Notes: generated from the letters alone by a model not told the origin. A DNA stretch of 64,000 nucleotides from Symbiodinium microadriaticum (GCA_001939145.1 LSRX01001661.1:8166-72165), one strand, 5' to 3'. Positions 33,620 to 44,878 are shown, numbered from the stretch's first letter. Numbers and translations are program-made.

Positions 33620-34420
33620 ACCTCACTCTTAGAGGGTCTTGTGCATTCTTTCGTTGGCTGAGGTCGTCGCCAGGGCACAGAACATCGACCTTGGGGTTGG
33701 CACTGGGCTTGTGAATGCGAAGATCGAACTCAACGGAAATCCCACAGTCTCAAGCTTGTACTCACAGGCCCGAACTCTTGACACTGAAATGGAACACAGC
33801 ACCCTTCTGCAAACTTGTGCCGAGAAGCCCATCCTCCGCACCCTTGCCGTTGCAGCGGATGTGCTCTGTCCTCTGTTTGATCATGGACTTGGGAACTGCT
33901 GGCCGGTCCCTCCTGCAAGATTTTAAGCTCAAGCTGTCGGGCAAGGCTGCACAACGTCTTGAGGCGGACGGACGTCGTCCACATGCTCTGCGGTGGTTCT
34001 CCGGCTCAGTGAAGAGGTGCCAGGCTCTGGGTTGCTGGAAAGTTGGGCAATGCAGCATAACGTGCCGACAAGGCACTTCTGTGCGTCACGCTGCCCACAA
34101 GTCCACTCGGGCTTCTGATGATGCCTCGGGAGTCGGTCTACCCCAAGCAAACTGACGCCAGTGCCTCCGCAATCGAAGAGGTGGCTTCCAGCATGGATGG
34201 TTTCTCGTCTATGTGTCGCTCTCTGCCTACACTCAAGCATGTCTGCCCAATCACCAGTCCATCGCTGTGTCAATGCAGCTTTTTCTCTACAACTCAGCCG
34301 GGCAGAGGCTCAACTTGCCACGAGTAAACCAGGAAAACCGACTCTTGCAGGCCCTTCTCAAGTGCTGGGACCCTTCCTCAAAGAACCTTTTAACCAATGC
34401 ACTCCGATAAGGGAGTTGAG
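33620..34420. other. Open on both strands, unassigned
   Basis: Both strands carry long open frames here (plus 33639-33926 and 33715-34155; minus 33929-34273), with no recognisable motif. It may be an old element or a coding relic. Confidence 0.35.
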
Positions 34421-34569
34421 AGTTTGGCAAATCAAATGAAGCACCCTTACTAGAGTAGATCTACGATCCTTGTTAGAAGAAGGGGGAGCTCCAAATTTCA
34501 AGCACCCCTCAATTTGGGGCCGGTTAGCCAGTGGAGCTTCTCCGTCTCGGGGTACTTGGAAGTCATCAC

Positions 34570-34625
34570 CTTCTCCCAAGAAGCCGCGGCAGCGACGTCG
34601 GAGTGCATCCTCGGAGCCGTAAAAG
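34570..34625 (-). CDS. Candidate exon, possible leucine-rich repeat part
   Basis: Follows a gtgtccag acceptor and ends at AGAAG|GTGATG. In phase with the exon at 34845-34919 it reads LLRLRGCTPTSLPRLLGR, so the joined product contains LPNLELLRLRGC, an LRR-like pattern. Another frame of the same DNA (SDVAAAASWEKVMTSKYPET) also looks coding, so the call is open. Confidence 0.4.
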
Positions 34626-34844
34626 CTGGACACCTAGACCACACGTTGAATCTCGGGGGCCCTCGGAGATAGGTGACAAAAGAAGTCATCATTGGGATAG
34701 AGGGCGCTTATGATGGGTTACAGGCAAGGTGATCATTGGGATTTTGTAATCCTTCCCATTTCTAAAGAGGGCCGAGGCCTCCACGGTTGCATAGTTGGCC
34801 CTTATACTTATGGTCCGGATCACCAGCTGACTTGTGTAAGCTAC

Positions 34845-34919
34845 CTCGAGGTTGGGAAGAAGCACCAAGAAATCGATGCTACCCAAATCCCGGAGTGCCT
34901 GAGCCAAGCCTCCTGAGAC
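34845..34919 (-). CDS. Exon of an unknown gene (GGLAQALRDLGSIDFL)
   Basis: Twenty-five codons with clean borders (gacgcag acceptor, CTCGAG|GTAGCT donor), phase 0 at both ends, encoding VSGGLAQALRDLGSIDFLVL then LPNLE. A good exon; with the next exon it suggests leucine-rich repeats. Confidence 0.6.
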
Positions 34920-36005
34920 CTGCGTCGAATGAAAACAAAGGTCTGAAGCCTTAGTTTTAATAGTCTGCATTTTAAGGGACTGATGCCGCTGTCAGCGTCT
35001 GTGCATCCGAGTCGCGATGCATCGATGCATTTTGGGGGGATTTATAGTTATAGAAGTTTCAAGCCCGCTCTCCGGTACCTGAAGCCTGAACAGGCACACC
35101 CCGAGCCCTCCCCATGAGCTTCCGACATCGTCCGGATTTGATCGCGGTGCTTGCCTAAGCTTTTTGAGGAAGGCCTGTGGCCTGCGTTAGATTGTCACTG
35201 TGCCATTGCAAAAATGGATCATTAAACTCATGTTAGGAATAACCCTGTTCCTGCAATAAACTGCATCAGGACGCAGGTCAGGTAGGGCCAGGTAGGGTTC
35301 CAAGTTTGAGTGGCCAGCAACTCGTTGCAACAGCCAGAGGACACAACGTCAAATCCAAACATCCCTAAACCCAGCATCCCAAACCCTAAAAGCTGCCCCA
35401 AACCCCAGGCACCGAGGTTTCAGAGGAATTGAAGGCACCAGGATCCCACACCGTGAAGCAATCGCTGCGCGACCTTTCCGACGCGTTTGAAAGGAACCGC
35501 ACTGTGCAGCAACGGAACTTTGACTTTGTCGAATGATTGCCAGAGGAACGTGCAACAGGCCGAGGCATGCAGGTCACATGCAGGTCACAGGCCTGGTGCT
35601 TACGTTGCTGGGCTTTTTGTCGGAGTGCGCATTCCGGTGTTCCAGGTCCATGCAGAGCTTTTAATGTCAGGGAACCGAGTTGCATCGATCTAGAGCCCAC
35701 CTCGTTGAGCCGTTCGTGGCCTGCTTCGCCCCATGCCTTAGCCATCGTGGTTGCATGGCTCTAAGGGTGCCCGATTCATGGATCTCTTTGCTGCCTAGAG
35801 GTCTAGCCTAGAGGTTCGTTCCTAGACCCTCTCAAACCCACATTCCAGGACACAGCTCAAATCACTAGAACCTTTTCTTAGTGTCCTGATGATTCAATCT
35901 AGCCATGTCTCCCAAATCCTGAAGTGATTGCTGAAACGACTGAGGCGCAGCCTGCGGAGTATGTGGAAAGGTAGGATTCTCGAAGTCTTGTTGTTTGGTT
36001 TGAGC

Positions 36006-36101
36006 CTTGCTCGGGCGTTTCTGGGCTCAAGGCGCCAGCATCTTGGCACTGCTGCAGTAGGGTCGCCAGGCCTGCATCAGGCTGCTTCTCAAAGAGAATG
36101 G
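36006..36101 (-). CDS. Exon of an unknown gene (ILFEKQPDAGLATLL)
   Basis: Reads ILFEKQPDAGLATLLQQCQD then AGALSPETPEQ, helical then Pro/Glu-rich. A GC donor (GCAAG|GCTCAA) is likely; the acceptor is ggacgag. No family recognised. Confidence 0.5.
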
Positions 36102-37484
36102 CTCGTCCAGGGCATGTCCCAAAGCTCAGCAACTACCCCATGACAATCCGAAGCAAGCCCCACTGCGTCATTGCGCCTAGGTCTGGCAAAATCATAACCC
36201 TTTCCCCTGCCCGAGGTCAGGTGCGGCAGCCTAGGGCCAGTGACATGCCGGTCACTGGGATCATGGCCTTGCTTCCACGTTTCTCAAGGGATGGGTGGCT
36301 ACTTTGAAGCTGTCAAGTCTGTTGGAGTGTGGATTCTTCTGAGTACCGGACTTTGTGAAAGGTGGAAATGGTGCAAGCTCTGCATCACAAGCAAGCGTCC
36401 AACTGCTCAGCTTTGGCTTTGAATGTGGAGGTGGAGCTGCACGTTGCCAGAGTGACAGGTCAACCACCATCCAGGTAAAATTCCGGTCAAGCCCAAACTA
36501 GGTTGTCTCGGCTGAAGCGGGGTTTTACAAGTTCGGGCACCTTGCTCGTCAGACAACCGCCTGCAACAGTCAACTCCAAAACCTCACAACAACTCCTCTT
36601 AAAGCCTTAACCCACAAACCATGAATGCCTCAGCTGGAAAGGCTGGGGTCTCGGCGGGCGTTGGTCGGCCTCGCCGTGGCCCAAAGCGCGTCTAACAGTC
36701 GTAGATGTCGTGTTCCCGTGGTGTCTTGGAGAAAGGGGGATCCTTTCTCGTGGAAGGTGCGCAATCGGGGGTGATGGCTGCTGACCTGGCCACGGCACCC
36801 TAAACCCGAGGCGTGAGACTTGCGCTCATGATCTGGATGCAAGATGCAACGCTGCAGCCTGAACTGGATTGCAGGGTCAACATGTGTCTTCAGTCGGACA
36901 GTCTTGCACTACAGGGGCAGCGAGCCTGTGATGCTTGAAGCGACTTCAAGATAAGATATTGCCTCATATTGCCTCAGACTCCCGCCTGTGCTCCTCCGAA
37001 TTATCGACTGCTTTCAACACCAAGCCCGGTCAGAATCCACAGAATCCACAGAGCTCAAACCCTCCCATCTCGTGTCTATTCAGCTTTTTGGTTTGCCATG
37101 CCCCGTCTGGTATTGCTTTTCGGGCAAACTTCATCAGACGACCAAGAGAGGCTGGACTCGAGGAACAGGGCTTACGAGGGCCCTGAGCCGTTGCCCAAAG
37201 AACTTGAAGAGTTTTCCATGACTGTATACACACACACACACATGCTGCCTGCATATGAAGTCTCCCTCAAACCTAGGCTGCCTGCCCCGATGATATCCCT
37301 AACTGTCACGGTCGAAAGGGCACCCAAGTACCAGAAAGGCTCATGCTGAATCACTTTGCCCTGGCATTCAGTCTTGGATACGGTCTCGACTCAAAAGGTA
37401 CTCTTCCTACCTTGATGGGCAAGCTTCAGTATATAGGAATATTAGTGACGACGATCATTATCAGCTGCCCCCCCCCAGGCCCAG

Positions 37485-37557
37485 TTGAAGTCGTCGCCAG
37501 AGATCGAATTGCGCGTTTCCGGCGAAGGCCCAGCCCAAGTTCTATGCACCATAATCC
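37485..37557 (-). CDS. Exon of an unknown gene (GIMVHRTWAGPSPETR)
   Basis: After a gttccag acceptor the frame reads GIMVHRTWAGPSPETRNSIS then GDDFNWAW. It joins the upstream exon (37579-37635) in phase 1, giving STFPEGIMVHRTW, across an intron of only 21 nt unless they are one exon with an indel. Function unknown. Confidence 0.5.
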
Positions 37558-37578
37558 CTGGAACCCTAGGCCCTAGAC

Positions 37579-37635
37579 CTTCTGGGAACGTGGAGTTCTG
37601 CCACAAGTACATGTCCGCCCAACTTTGTAGGGAAG
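37579..37635 (-). CDS. Exon of an unknown gene (SWADMYLWQNSTF)
   Basis: Between a ctcgaag acceptor and a CAGAAG|GTCTAG donor the frame reads SLQSWADMYLWQNSTFPE. Aromatic-rich, with one N-glycosylation sequon (NST). Phase 1 at its end. Confidence 0.5.
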
Positions 37636-38047
37636 CTTCGAGGATCGTGGAAGTAATAAACTCATGATGGAAACAACACACACTCCAACTGGGCTACCCT
37701 ACCTATAGAATATCCTGATCCTCATTATAGTTATAGTCTACTGAGTCTACTGTAAGTATCGCAACGAGCCTCGGCTGCTGCACCTTCACACTCCCTTCTC
37801 GCGCTTCCCCAGTGGCGTGTGCCATCAGACGGCCGAACTCAAAGCAGACAGCCTTAACCCTAAGCGGCCCTAAGCGGATGCCCCAACCTGCATTCAAGCT
37901 CTACACTGGTTGTTCCGGCACAAATGCGCTTCGGCAATTCACGGGCTCGGAGAGGACATCATGGAGCAAACGCATAAGATGTCGGCAGACGTAGACGTAG
38001 TAATAGTACCAAAACGCAGCCGGGTCTGATCCGAGAAACGAAAAACG

Positions 38048-38106
38048 CTAGAGAGTGAGAGAGAGAGAGAGAGAAAGCGAGAGCGGGAGAGAGAGAGAGA
38101 GAGAGA
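38048..38106. repeat. (GA)n microsatellite
   Basis: Purine-only GA repeat with a few interruptions. Confidence 0.95.
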
Positions 38107-38199
38107 TTTTGAGGGGGAGAGGTAGAGGGAAAGAGGCCGAGAGCAGGACAAATACAGCGACAGACACAAACAGCCGACGGAATATACAGCCATTATTTA

Positions 38200-38650
38200 T
38201 GCACCCCGATCGGCGGCTTCTGAAGAAGTCTGAGGCACATGCCTGAATTCGTGCATCGTAATGAAGAGCTGAGTGTAGCTGGCTCTGCCAAGACTCGATT
38301 CGGAACTCGACTTCCAGTCTTTGGTTTGGCTTCGTCCCAACCCCCTGCATTAGCACATGGTTCGTCAGCAGGTTTCCGCATCAGCGGGATCGTTTTAACA
38401 ATGACAGGATTCTCCCCGTAAACATCTGCTAGGTCAGGTCGTTGTCCAGATGCAAGAGCTTTGGGAGGAGTTGTCGGGTAGAAACAACAGAAGGACAACG
38501 ACGTGGCACGAGCTCGCATCAGCAAACAGGTACGAGTATGGTTGGCTTGCAAACGATTGGTCACTGTTCCGAGAGTCTCTCGTGCTTGGGCCAAATACTC
38601 TATGCTCTCTCCCAACATGGTCATGACGACAATCGATGCCATCACAGGTC
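38200..38650 (-). CDS. Candidate coding stretch, unknown
   Basis: A 150-codon open frame includes VVMTMLGESIEYLAQARETL and GTVTNRLQANHTRTC. It may hold one exon, but boundaries and family are unknown, and another minus-strand frame is open over 168 codons in the same place. Confidence 0.3.
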
Positions 38651-39082
38651 GTTGAGATCAGCGCCGTTGCGACCCCTGCACCGCCACAGGACTCAGGAAT
38701 GCCGCAGTGCGGGGCTTGGAGTATCGAGTTTGTCGGGCAAGTCTTGGGCACAGGGGCCCGGGGATGTTGGAGGCTTGCTCGAAGCCACTTGGAAGCACAG
38801 AGCAGGCGAAGGCTCTGATAACTGCTATATAATGCACGTTTGCTCTCCGACCTCGCCGGGCGCTCTGCCGTCTCGGTCCCGGTGCCTTCCTGAGTGCGTT
38901 CTTGCAACGTAGCGGCCAGACGGCCGAAAGAAGTCGCCAATGCGGTCGTGGCATGCCTGTCTACCGACCGACCTACCTACATACACGATGGCCCGGTCGG
39001 TCACCTGGGTCCTTGACATCCCAAAGTACACGTCCAAGTCATCACAGGGAACACAGTCTGAGTGGGGCAACCTACAACAAAC

Positions 39083-39229
39083 CGCCCAGTCTTGGCTGCG
39101 TGCCTTTGCATCGCTGGTCGCCGATGATTTCATCCGCTCGGCCACCGCAGGCATCAGCGAGAGGACGCCTTCAACGGCTTCCCCAGGCCCAGAGTCTGCG
39201 TCATGCCCAAAGGCATCCGAATCGCAGAG
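39083..39229 (-). CDS. Exon of an unknown gene, acidic
   Basis: Forty-nine codons between a gccttgag acceptor and a TGGGCG|GTTTGT donor, phase 0 at both ends: LCDSDAFGHDADSGPGEAVE then GVLSLMPAVAERMKSSATSD then AKARSQDWA. Clean borders and biased third positions make this a solid exon, but I cannot name the protein. Confidence 0.62.
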
Positions 39230-39289
39230 CTCAAGGCAACAGTAAATCAATAAACAATACTATGTACACACGCAACACACACACACAGA

Positions 39290-39382
39290 GATATACATAG
39301 ATAGATATAGATATAGATATAGATATAGATATAGAGATAGAGATAGAGATAGAGAGAGAGAGAGAGAGATAGAGAGAGCGAG
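39290..39382. repeat. (TAGA/GATATA)n to (GA)n microsatellite
   Basis: Runs of 'agatatagatat' merge into 'agagatagagat' and pure AG repeat. Confidence 0.95.
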
Positions 39383-39659
39383 TCAGAGGATAACCCCAAG
39401 TGGTGTATTTAAAAACCCAAGCACGGGTGACTTACTAAGTCCTAAATCCTTCCAGCATCTTCTAGCAGCGTAAAAGGTCTCCGGGCTTTCACGCCTTGCA
39501 CACGGATCTGTTGAAGTCGCCCGAAAAAGAAATTGGTCCACCGGAGGGTTCCGGGTTGCGGCTTTGGGCTGGAGAGGCTTACGGTAGTCACCAGGACCTT
39601 TCATCTTGGCAAAACCAGCGCTTATCAAAGCAACTGCACCATGGTGTTCCCATTCCCTC

Positions 39660-39830
39660 TTTCTCTGTCCTCGAACCTCCGCACGAGAACCCCCATTTCA
39701 AAGCCGCCTTCCGGATCCTGAAATTACAGGGTCCTTCTCCCCTCCATGCCTGGCGGCACGGCATCGACTGGGAATTGATGAGCCAAAGCACGACGCCGAC
39801 GGTAATGATGGGAGTGATCCTTGGAGGTAG
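39660..39830 (-). CDS. Candidate membrane-protein exon
   Basis: The minus frame reads ITPIITVGVVLWLINSQSMP then CRQAWRGEGPCNFRIRKAAL then KWGFSCGG, with one hydrophobic segment and G/C-rich third positions. Splice ends not fixed. It might be downstream of the RRM gene or a separate gene. Confidence 0.4.
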
Positions 39831-40144
39831 AGGCATCCTTCAAACTAGGTAGCCATGCTCCGAAATCTCCGAGAGCTGACAAGAACTTGAAAACAATACT
39901 TTGAACCAGGACTTCATTTGGGTTAGGGAAGCCTTGAGGATTAGGAATGGGTTGTTTGGAAGGCTCTTAAGCCCGAAATGAAGGAATTCGTAACTAGTTC
40001 CAGCAACCACTGCAAACCCCAGATTGCAACAGGCATGACAAAGAGTTCACCCATCTTTCGATGTCAGATGCATGAAAACATACTGAGGGTCGTTAAGGTC
40101 GACTCATGAGGTGCGGATTTGTGTGGGCTGATAACAAGCTGAAG

Positions 40145-40461
40145 TTACAGTGTTTGGATTCCTGCTGTAGCTGATGCCTGTCCGAGTCTCTCCAGGACCC
40201 ACGGCACGACGTCGGATTCGTGACCAGTTCGCAGAAAGCGGTCTCCTCTACATGCTTGTAAAAAGGATTTTCGGACTGGACTTGGTTCTCCGGTGCCAAC
40301 GCCTTGACCTTGGGCATCTTCGGTGTCAACCGTTGCACCTGAACCCTGAATCCCACAAAGGCCCTGAACCCAAGGACGAGCACCGAAAAGGCCCTGGACA
40401 GCCCCTGGGTCCCGTGGAAGAAGCTGCCATCGAGGGCTGTCAGTAGCTGCTCCGCCCGCTC
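40145..40461 (-). CDS. Possible next exon of the RRM gene
   Basis: A cattccag-type acceptor at 40461, read in the phase left by the exon ending at 40816, gives GAGGAATDSPRWQLLPRDPG and stays open to a stop at 40145. The second half (about 40250-40400) is low-complexity Gly/Gln, so a splice site may cut it short. Confidence 0.35.
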
Positions 40462-40815
40462 CTGGAAATGCCATTGTTGCACCGCAATCCCCTAATGCCC
40501 CTACAAGGATCCTACAAAATTGTGTCGCAAACATCTTAATTTGCCTGCTTGTCTTTATTCCCTTTTGCTGTATTGCATCATTAACAGGACGAAAGTCTTG
40601 TATTGTGGAAGCGGGTGCAAAAGAGAACTGAGAGTAAATGGCGACTGCGGCTACCGGCTTTTCCGGCAATGCCTACTGGCTTTTCCTGGTTGCTCACATT
40701 TCAGTGCTTGGGGGCTTTCAGGCTTCCAAAAGCAGCTGGAGCTCATTGCCTCGCTGCCAGCTTAACACGACCGCACTGCGCATTCGAAGCTTGAATTGTG
40801 TGAGTGTCGTCATAC

Positions 40816-40923
40816 CTTCAAGGCACAGCAGGCTCTCTGCCAGCCACAAAGCAAAGCCGCATCGCGCCTGGGAGCCCTGCACGTCGGCGAAGGCGAATCC
40901 TTGCAGCTCGTTGCATGAATAAG
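40816..40923 (-). CDS. RRM gene exon: RNP1-like strand
   Basis: Encodes AYSCNELQGFAFADVQGSQA then RCGFALWLAESLLCLE. QGFAFADV matches the RNP1 pattern (K/R-G-F/Y-G/A-F-V-x-F/Y) loosely. Acceptor gccttag, donor TTGAAG|GTATGA, phase 1 at both ends. Confidence 0.75.
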
Positions 40924-42649
40924 CTAAGGCCTCGATGCCAAATTGCAAAAGTCCCAACCTCCCACAACTGGGTTCTGGAAAACGGTAACTCAGCATTCGT
41001 ATATGGATACTGCAAGGACACTGGTAACAATCATAAACCGAAGACAACAACACTAAAGGTCTAAGCGGAGGTGGGGAGCCAAAACCCCTCACGCATTTCA
41101 GCCCAAGTGCTGCCGGTGTGATGCACGGAGATGCGCTTCAGCGGAGGGCCTCTTGTCGGCAAACATCCAGCAAACACTCTGCAGCGCCCCAGACAACTTA
41201 GGTTGCTGTGCTCGGTGTCTTGTGCCCGTCACTTCAGAACAATCCGATTAGGAACCGTTCTCCATGAGGCCTTCTTCCAGATCGTAGTCGGGCAACGACA
41301 TGGCCAGGCCAGCCACGTGACGGTCCAGGTGCCGCAATAGGCGGGTCTCCTGAAAACATGTCTCAAAAGCTGCATGTAGGGGCTTAGAGGACTTTTGTCG
41401 GATTGTATGAGAGTTTATCAAGGCTTGTATCGGGCTTTGTACGACTTTACAAGACAACTCCGCTGTATAGATTTCAGTCCTTGCTCGGAGGAGGAGGTCC
41501 AACTAGTGCTCACACATCTACACTTCGCTAGACTTTTTGGGGGATCTCAAGCAAAGGAGTGGGAGGTTGTTCAACGTCGACTGCCCCCCCCCCCCNAACA
41601 AAAGGCACGCTAAAGCGCAAAACTCTGAAATGGAGTCCCGCGACCCTTTCTCGCCCCAAGATGGTTCCGATCAAAGCCCGCATGCAGAATGACGACGCAA
41701 CAACACAAACCAGAATGTCTGAGATGTCAGTCTCTTGGCACATGCCCACTCCCAATGCACGATGAGCAAGCCTCCTTATCGCCCTTGCTATCCCCTCTGT
41801 CCTTGGAGCTGGGCTGCCCGTTCTGCGCGTCGTCTTCGTCGTCGCTGAGCTGGCTCAGGGTATGGCGGCCTGGTGGATGAAGAGAGATCGTATCATGGCG
41901 ACAGAATTATGCTGGAAGTTTACTGATCCTTATTCTCATGTAAAAAAACCTGCAGCAAGGAGAAGCGAGGGAACCCACGGGGCAGAGCAACAGATTCTAA
42001 CTTACGCTTGCTGCAAGACGTCTGCCTTTCGAGTCTCTCCGAGGCAGGGAGGCAGGTTCCCTAAACCCTAAACCCGAACTTATCTGGACGAGTTGCTTGG
42101 GAGGTTGCCAATCCACAGTCGGCAACTTGATGGTGCCGCTGTCGCTGGCACGGCTGGCACCATCGGAGGTGGAGGGACGTCGAAGATCGCCTGAATCAAG
42201 ACCCAAACGCACACCATTCACCGATGTCAGAAAAGGGCTTCAGGAGGCACTGTCGATGGGTGTTTAAAACACAACTAACCAAACAATCAGGGTAGGCCAA
42301 TCTGGTATGCATGCATGTGTGTGTGTGTACATGTGCATGTATACATGAATGAATGTAAGTATGCACGGGTATGTATGCATGCATGGGCGGGTGTGTGTGT
42401 GTGGCTCTGTCTCTGTCTCTGTCTGTCTCTCTGTCTGCGCGCGCGCGCGTGTGTGTGTGTGTGTGTTTGTTTGTATGTTTGTAAGCAAGCCTGTCTGTGT
42501 GTCTGTCTGTCTCTGTCTGTCTGCCTGTCTGTAGTATGGGCACGCATGTATGTGACGTTTATGCCGGAGGCCCTCTGGCCTGACTTTCCTCCTTCGGCGC
42601 TGGCGGCGGTTGCATTGGAGGTGGTGGCGGCTTCAGCACAGCTCTTTTC
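40816..42649 (-). CDS. RRM-type RNA-binding protein gene (5 exons joined)
   Basis: Five exons (42580-42649, 42090-42190, 41772-41853, 41256-41349, 40816-40923) join without a break in frame. Product order: Pro-rich segments (KPPPPPMQPPPAPK; VPPPPMVPAVPA), an RNP2-like strand SCRLWIGNLPSN, an acidic/polar linker (SQLSDDEDDAQNGQPSSKDR), a helix (ETRLLRHLDRHVAGLAMSL), then an RNP1-like strand ELQGFAFADVQGSQ with a following helix. RNP2 and RNP1 in that order define the RRM fold; role (splicing, mRNA binding) is inference. The linker of about 30 residues between RNP2 and helix 1 is unusual, so the two motifs might instead belong to different domains. Donors include two GC sites. Upstream and downstream exons are missing from my reading. 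Confidence 0.65.
41256..41349 (-). CDS. RRM gene exon: helical segment
   Basis: Encodes ETRLLRHLDRHVAGLAMSLP then DYDLEEGLMEN. Acceptor gttttcag, donor GAACG|GTTCCT. Phase 0 in, phase 1 out. Confidence 0.78.
41772..41853 (-). CDS. RRM gene exon: acidic linker
   Basis: Encodes QLSDDEDDAQNGQPSSKDRG then DSKGDKE. Acceptor ccctgag; donor AAGGAG|GCTTGC is a GC site. Phase 2 in, phase 0 out. Confidence 0.72.
42090..42190 (-). CDS. RRM gene exon: Pro-rich and RNP2
   Basis: Encodes AIFDVPPPPMVPAVPATAAP then SSCRLWIGNLPSN. LWIGNL is an RNP2 hexamer. Acceptor tgattcag, donor AACTC|GTCCAG. Confidence 0.72.
42300..42540. repeat. GT / CTGT / GTAT microsatellite complex
   Basis: About 240 bp of mixed TG, TCTG, TATG and CG repeats lying in the intron between the two Pro-rich exons. 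Confidence 0.93.
42580..42649 (-). CDS. RRM gene exon: Pro-rich N-terminal part
   Basis: Encodes KRAVLKPPPPPMQPPPAPKE then ESQ. The acceptor is gcaccgag; the donor AGTCAG|GCCAGA is a GC site. The phase-0 join to the next exon continues the Pro-rich theme. Confidence 0.68.
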
Positions 42650-43925
42650 CTCGGTGCGGTCGGAAGGTGGAGCGGGCGATGTGCGGGGGTTCGCATGCTT
42701 AACTATGGTGGAGCATGTGAGTTTCGATCTGTTTGCTCCGTTTTGAGAGCCGAAGACGAACACAAACTCGAACATGGGAGATCCCACCCAAAAGGGGCTC
42801 AAGTCGTGCACCTGTCTACACAGGTGCTGAGCAGCGTAGTCAGTAGTGCCAGTGGCGAGGCAGCGGCAGCAGCAGCTTGTAAAACAGGATATCAGAATAC
42901 ATGCGACAGCGCCTATGCTTCATAGGGCTTGTGCTGGCCCAGCATCAAGTTCAACGGCTCCTCCACTCCCTCATCGTGCTTGAAGCTGCTTGGCCGGCAA
43001 ATGAGCACCTGGAGTCAAAGGAATCTGAAGCAGGGTGGGGTTTTGCGGGTCGTGTTTTTGCAAGAGTAAATGCTGCATGAATTAAAGAAGCTTCAGTCTT
43101 TCTGATGTACCTGACACACACACGCACACGCACACACCCTTGCCTACAAGTGAGACTAAGATAAACCATGGGCAATGTTCGTTCATGGCTCGTGCTGCAG
43201 CAGGCCCGGATGATTCATTCAAGGTCTGAGCTTGATTAAATGGAGCTGGAACACTCTTTCGGTACCCAAGTATATATTGCGTACAGCAACTATGACTCGA
43301 ACACTGCTCCAAAGCCGATCTGGGCAGACACATGCCCTCCGACTCTGCTGGTAAATACGCAACAGAAAGCGCCTTCCTCCCGTGCACCACAATCTCCTCC
43401 ATCGCGACCGCAGTGCTTGCCAGCCTTCCGATAAAGGGGTCTTGGGGCTTGGGTGGTGAAGGGCCAAGGGTTTTCGGGTTTTGTGAGGCGTCGAGCTCGG
43501 AGTTTGGGACTCCTGCAAGCTTAGCTCGGCACCACGCTCTACTGCAGCGTGAAACAGCTTGAACAATCTCCTAGCTGCTTATCAGTTTGGAGTATTTGTG
43601 TTCACATCTTGACGTCTGGAAACACAGGGCAAACAGACGACAGCTCGCCACACTTGTGCACCAGAACATGTGCCGGGCAAGGGAGGGTGAACCCTTATCA
43701 TGTTTTTGTGTTTTGCTCGTAACAGCTTGCAAACAGAAATTGACATCGCTTCAGTCTTGTCGTTCTACAGGACCTTTCGACTTTCTTGGGCAACTGCTTG
43801 GGGTCGAACAATGCAACACTGGGAGTCCGAATGCCATCTGCAGCTCTGCCACCACCCAACCTAGCCTATGCCCTCATGGCCCCAAACTACCAAGCCGTAC
43901 CCGGCCAATCGGTCGATAGCCTCAA

Positions 43926-44060
43926 CTGAGAGTCGGAGACTGGCCCCAGCCTGGCATCTGCGAGCCTCGCGAAGCCAAAGGCAGCCCCGATGGCCAAGCG
44001 CACGTTGATGATGGGCGAGTCCCTTGGGATGTCAGGAGCTTGCTGCGATGCGCTCAGCTT
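43926..44060 (-). CDS. Exon of an unknown gene (NVRLAIGAAFGFARLAD)
   Basis: After a ttggttag acceptor the frame reads KLSASQQAPDIPRDSPIINV then RLAIGAAFGFARLADARLGP then VSDSQ. G/C-rich third positions over 45 codons. It may be the 3' part of the PPR gene or an upstream exon of the RRM gene. Confidence 0.5.
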
Positions 44061-44233
44061 CTAACCAAAGCCTAAAAACTGCGCACCGTTGATCCAGAAC
44101 GCATGCATGGCACAGGAAAAAGCCAAAGAAAGAGAGGCACGCAAGCACGTGCACACGAATGCACACACACACACACACACGTACATACAGCTCATGCCGT
44201 GTGCGTCAAGGAACCGGGGCAAACCTTTCAAGA

Positions 44234-44409
44234 CCCACATGCCAAGCTAAACAGGTGAATTAACCCTGCGGAAACATCCCTCGACCCGCCGACCCTGCTC
44301 TCTTTTCTCCTCGGTCGCACGAAAACCGCAGTGGATCGCGTGGAGCCCACCTTTTCCGGAGTGGGACAGATCGCTTCATGTCTTTTGGCAAATCTTTGAG
44401 TTGGCTCTG
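44234..44409 (-). CDS. Candidate terminal exon left of the PPR gene
   Basis: After a ccgaaag acceptor one frame reads QLKDLPKDMKRSVPLRKRWA and runs to a stop near 44254. Another frame reads EPTQRFAKRHEAICPTPEK with a following GTGGGC donor, whose RF..RHE.IC spacing recalls the second half of a C2HC zinc finger without its CxxC. Undecided. Confidence 0.35.
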
Positions 44410-44824
44410 ACACTTTCGGAGTGCGGAGGCCTTGTCAGGGGCCTCGTGGGAAGATCAGTGAAGGACTATGGTTAAGTGGGATTGCAGTAAAGGCCATTCG
44501 AACTTCAATTGGTTCCGCAAGCAAAATGCAGGAGTGCCGATCATGTCCAGTAAGCAGACTAGTGACTAGAATATGTCAGGTGCATTTTGCAGGATGTTTG
44601 GCGGATGAGGACTACATACTTGCGATGTGCTGAATCAATGAAGAACAGCTTGTGGGACAGCATGGAACACCCAACGTCGGCTCACCCCTCACGGGGCCAC
44701 ATCAAAGCTCCTCCCAAACCTGTGCACCCTCCATATTAATACATGCCAACACAGTCCCTTCGGCCTTCTTCCAATCCCGAGAAGAGCGGCAGCAGACCAG
44801 AAGGCTGCCTCGCAGCATTCTCAC

Positions 44825-44878
44825 CTGAAACTGATTCATTGCCAAGGCGCCTTCGCGCCGAAATTCTCGAAGTTTCTG
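44825..44878 (-). CDS. PPR gene exon: helix QKLREFRREGALAMNQFQ
   Basis: Eighteen codons between a gtcgaag acceptor and a TTTCAG|GTGAGA donor, phase 0 at both ends, continuing in frame from the exon that ends in NSWR. Confidence 0.65.

Noticed and set aside
44234-44413. C2HC zinc-finger call from RF..RHE.IC
   Set aside because: The required CxxC half is not present in the exon, so only a weak remark is kept.
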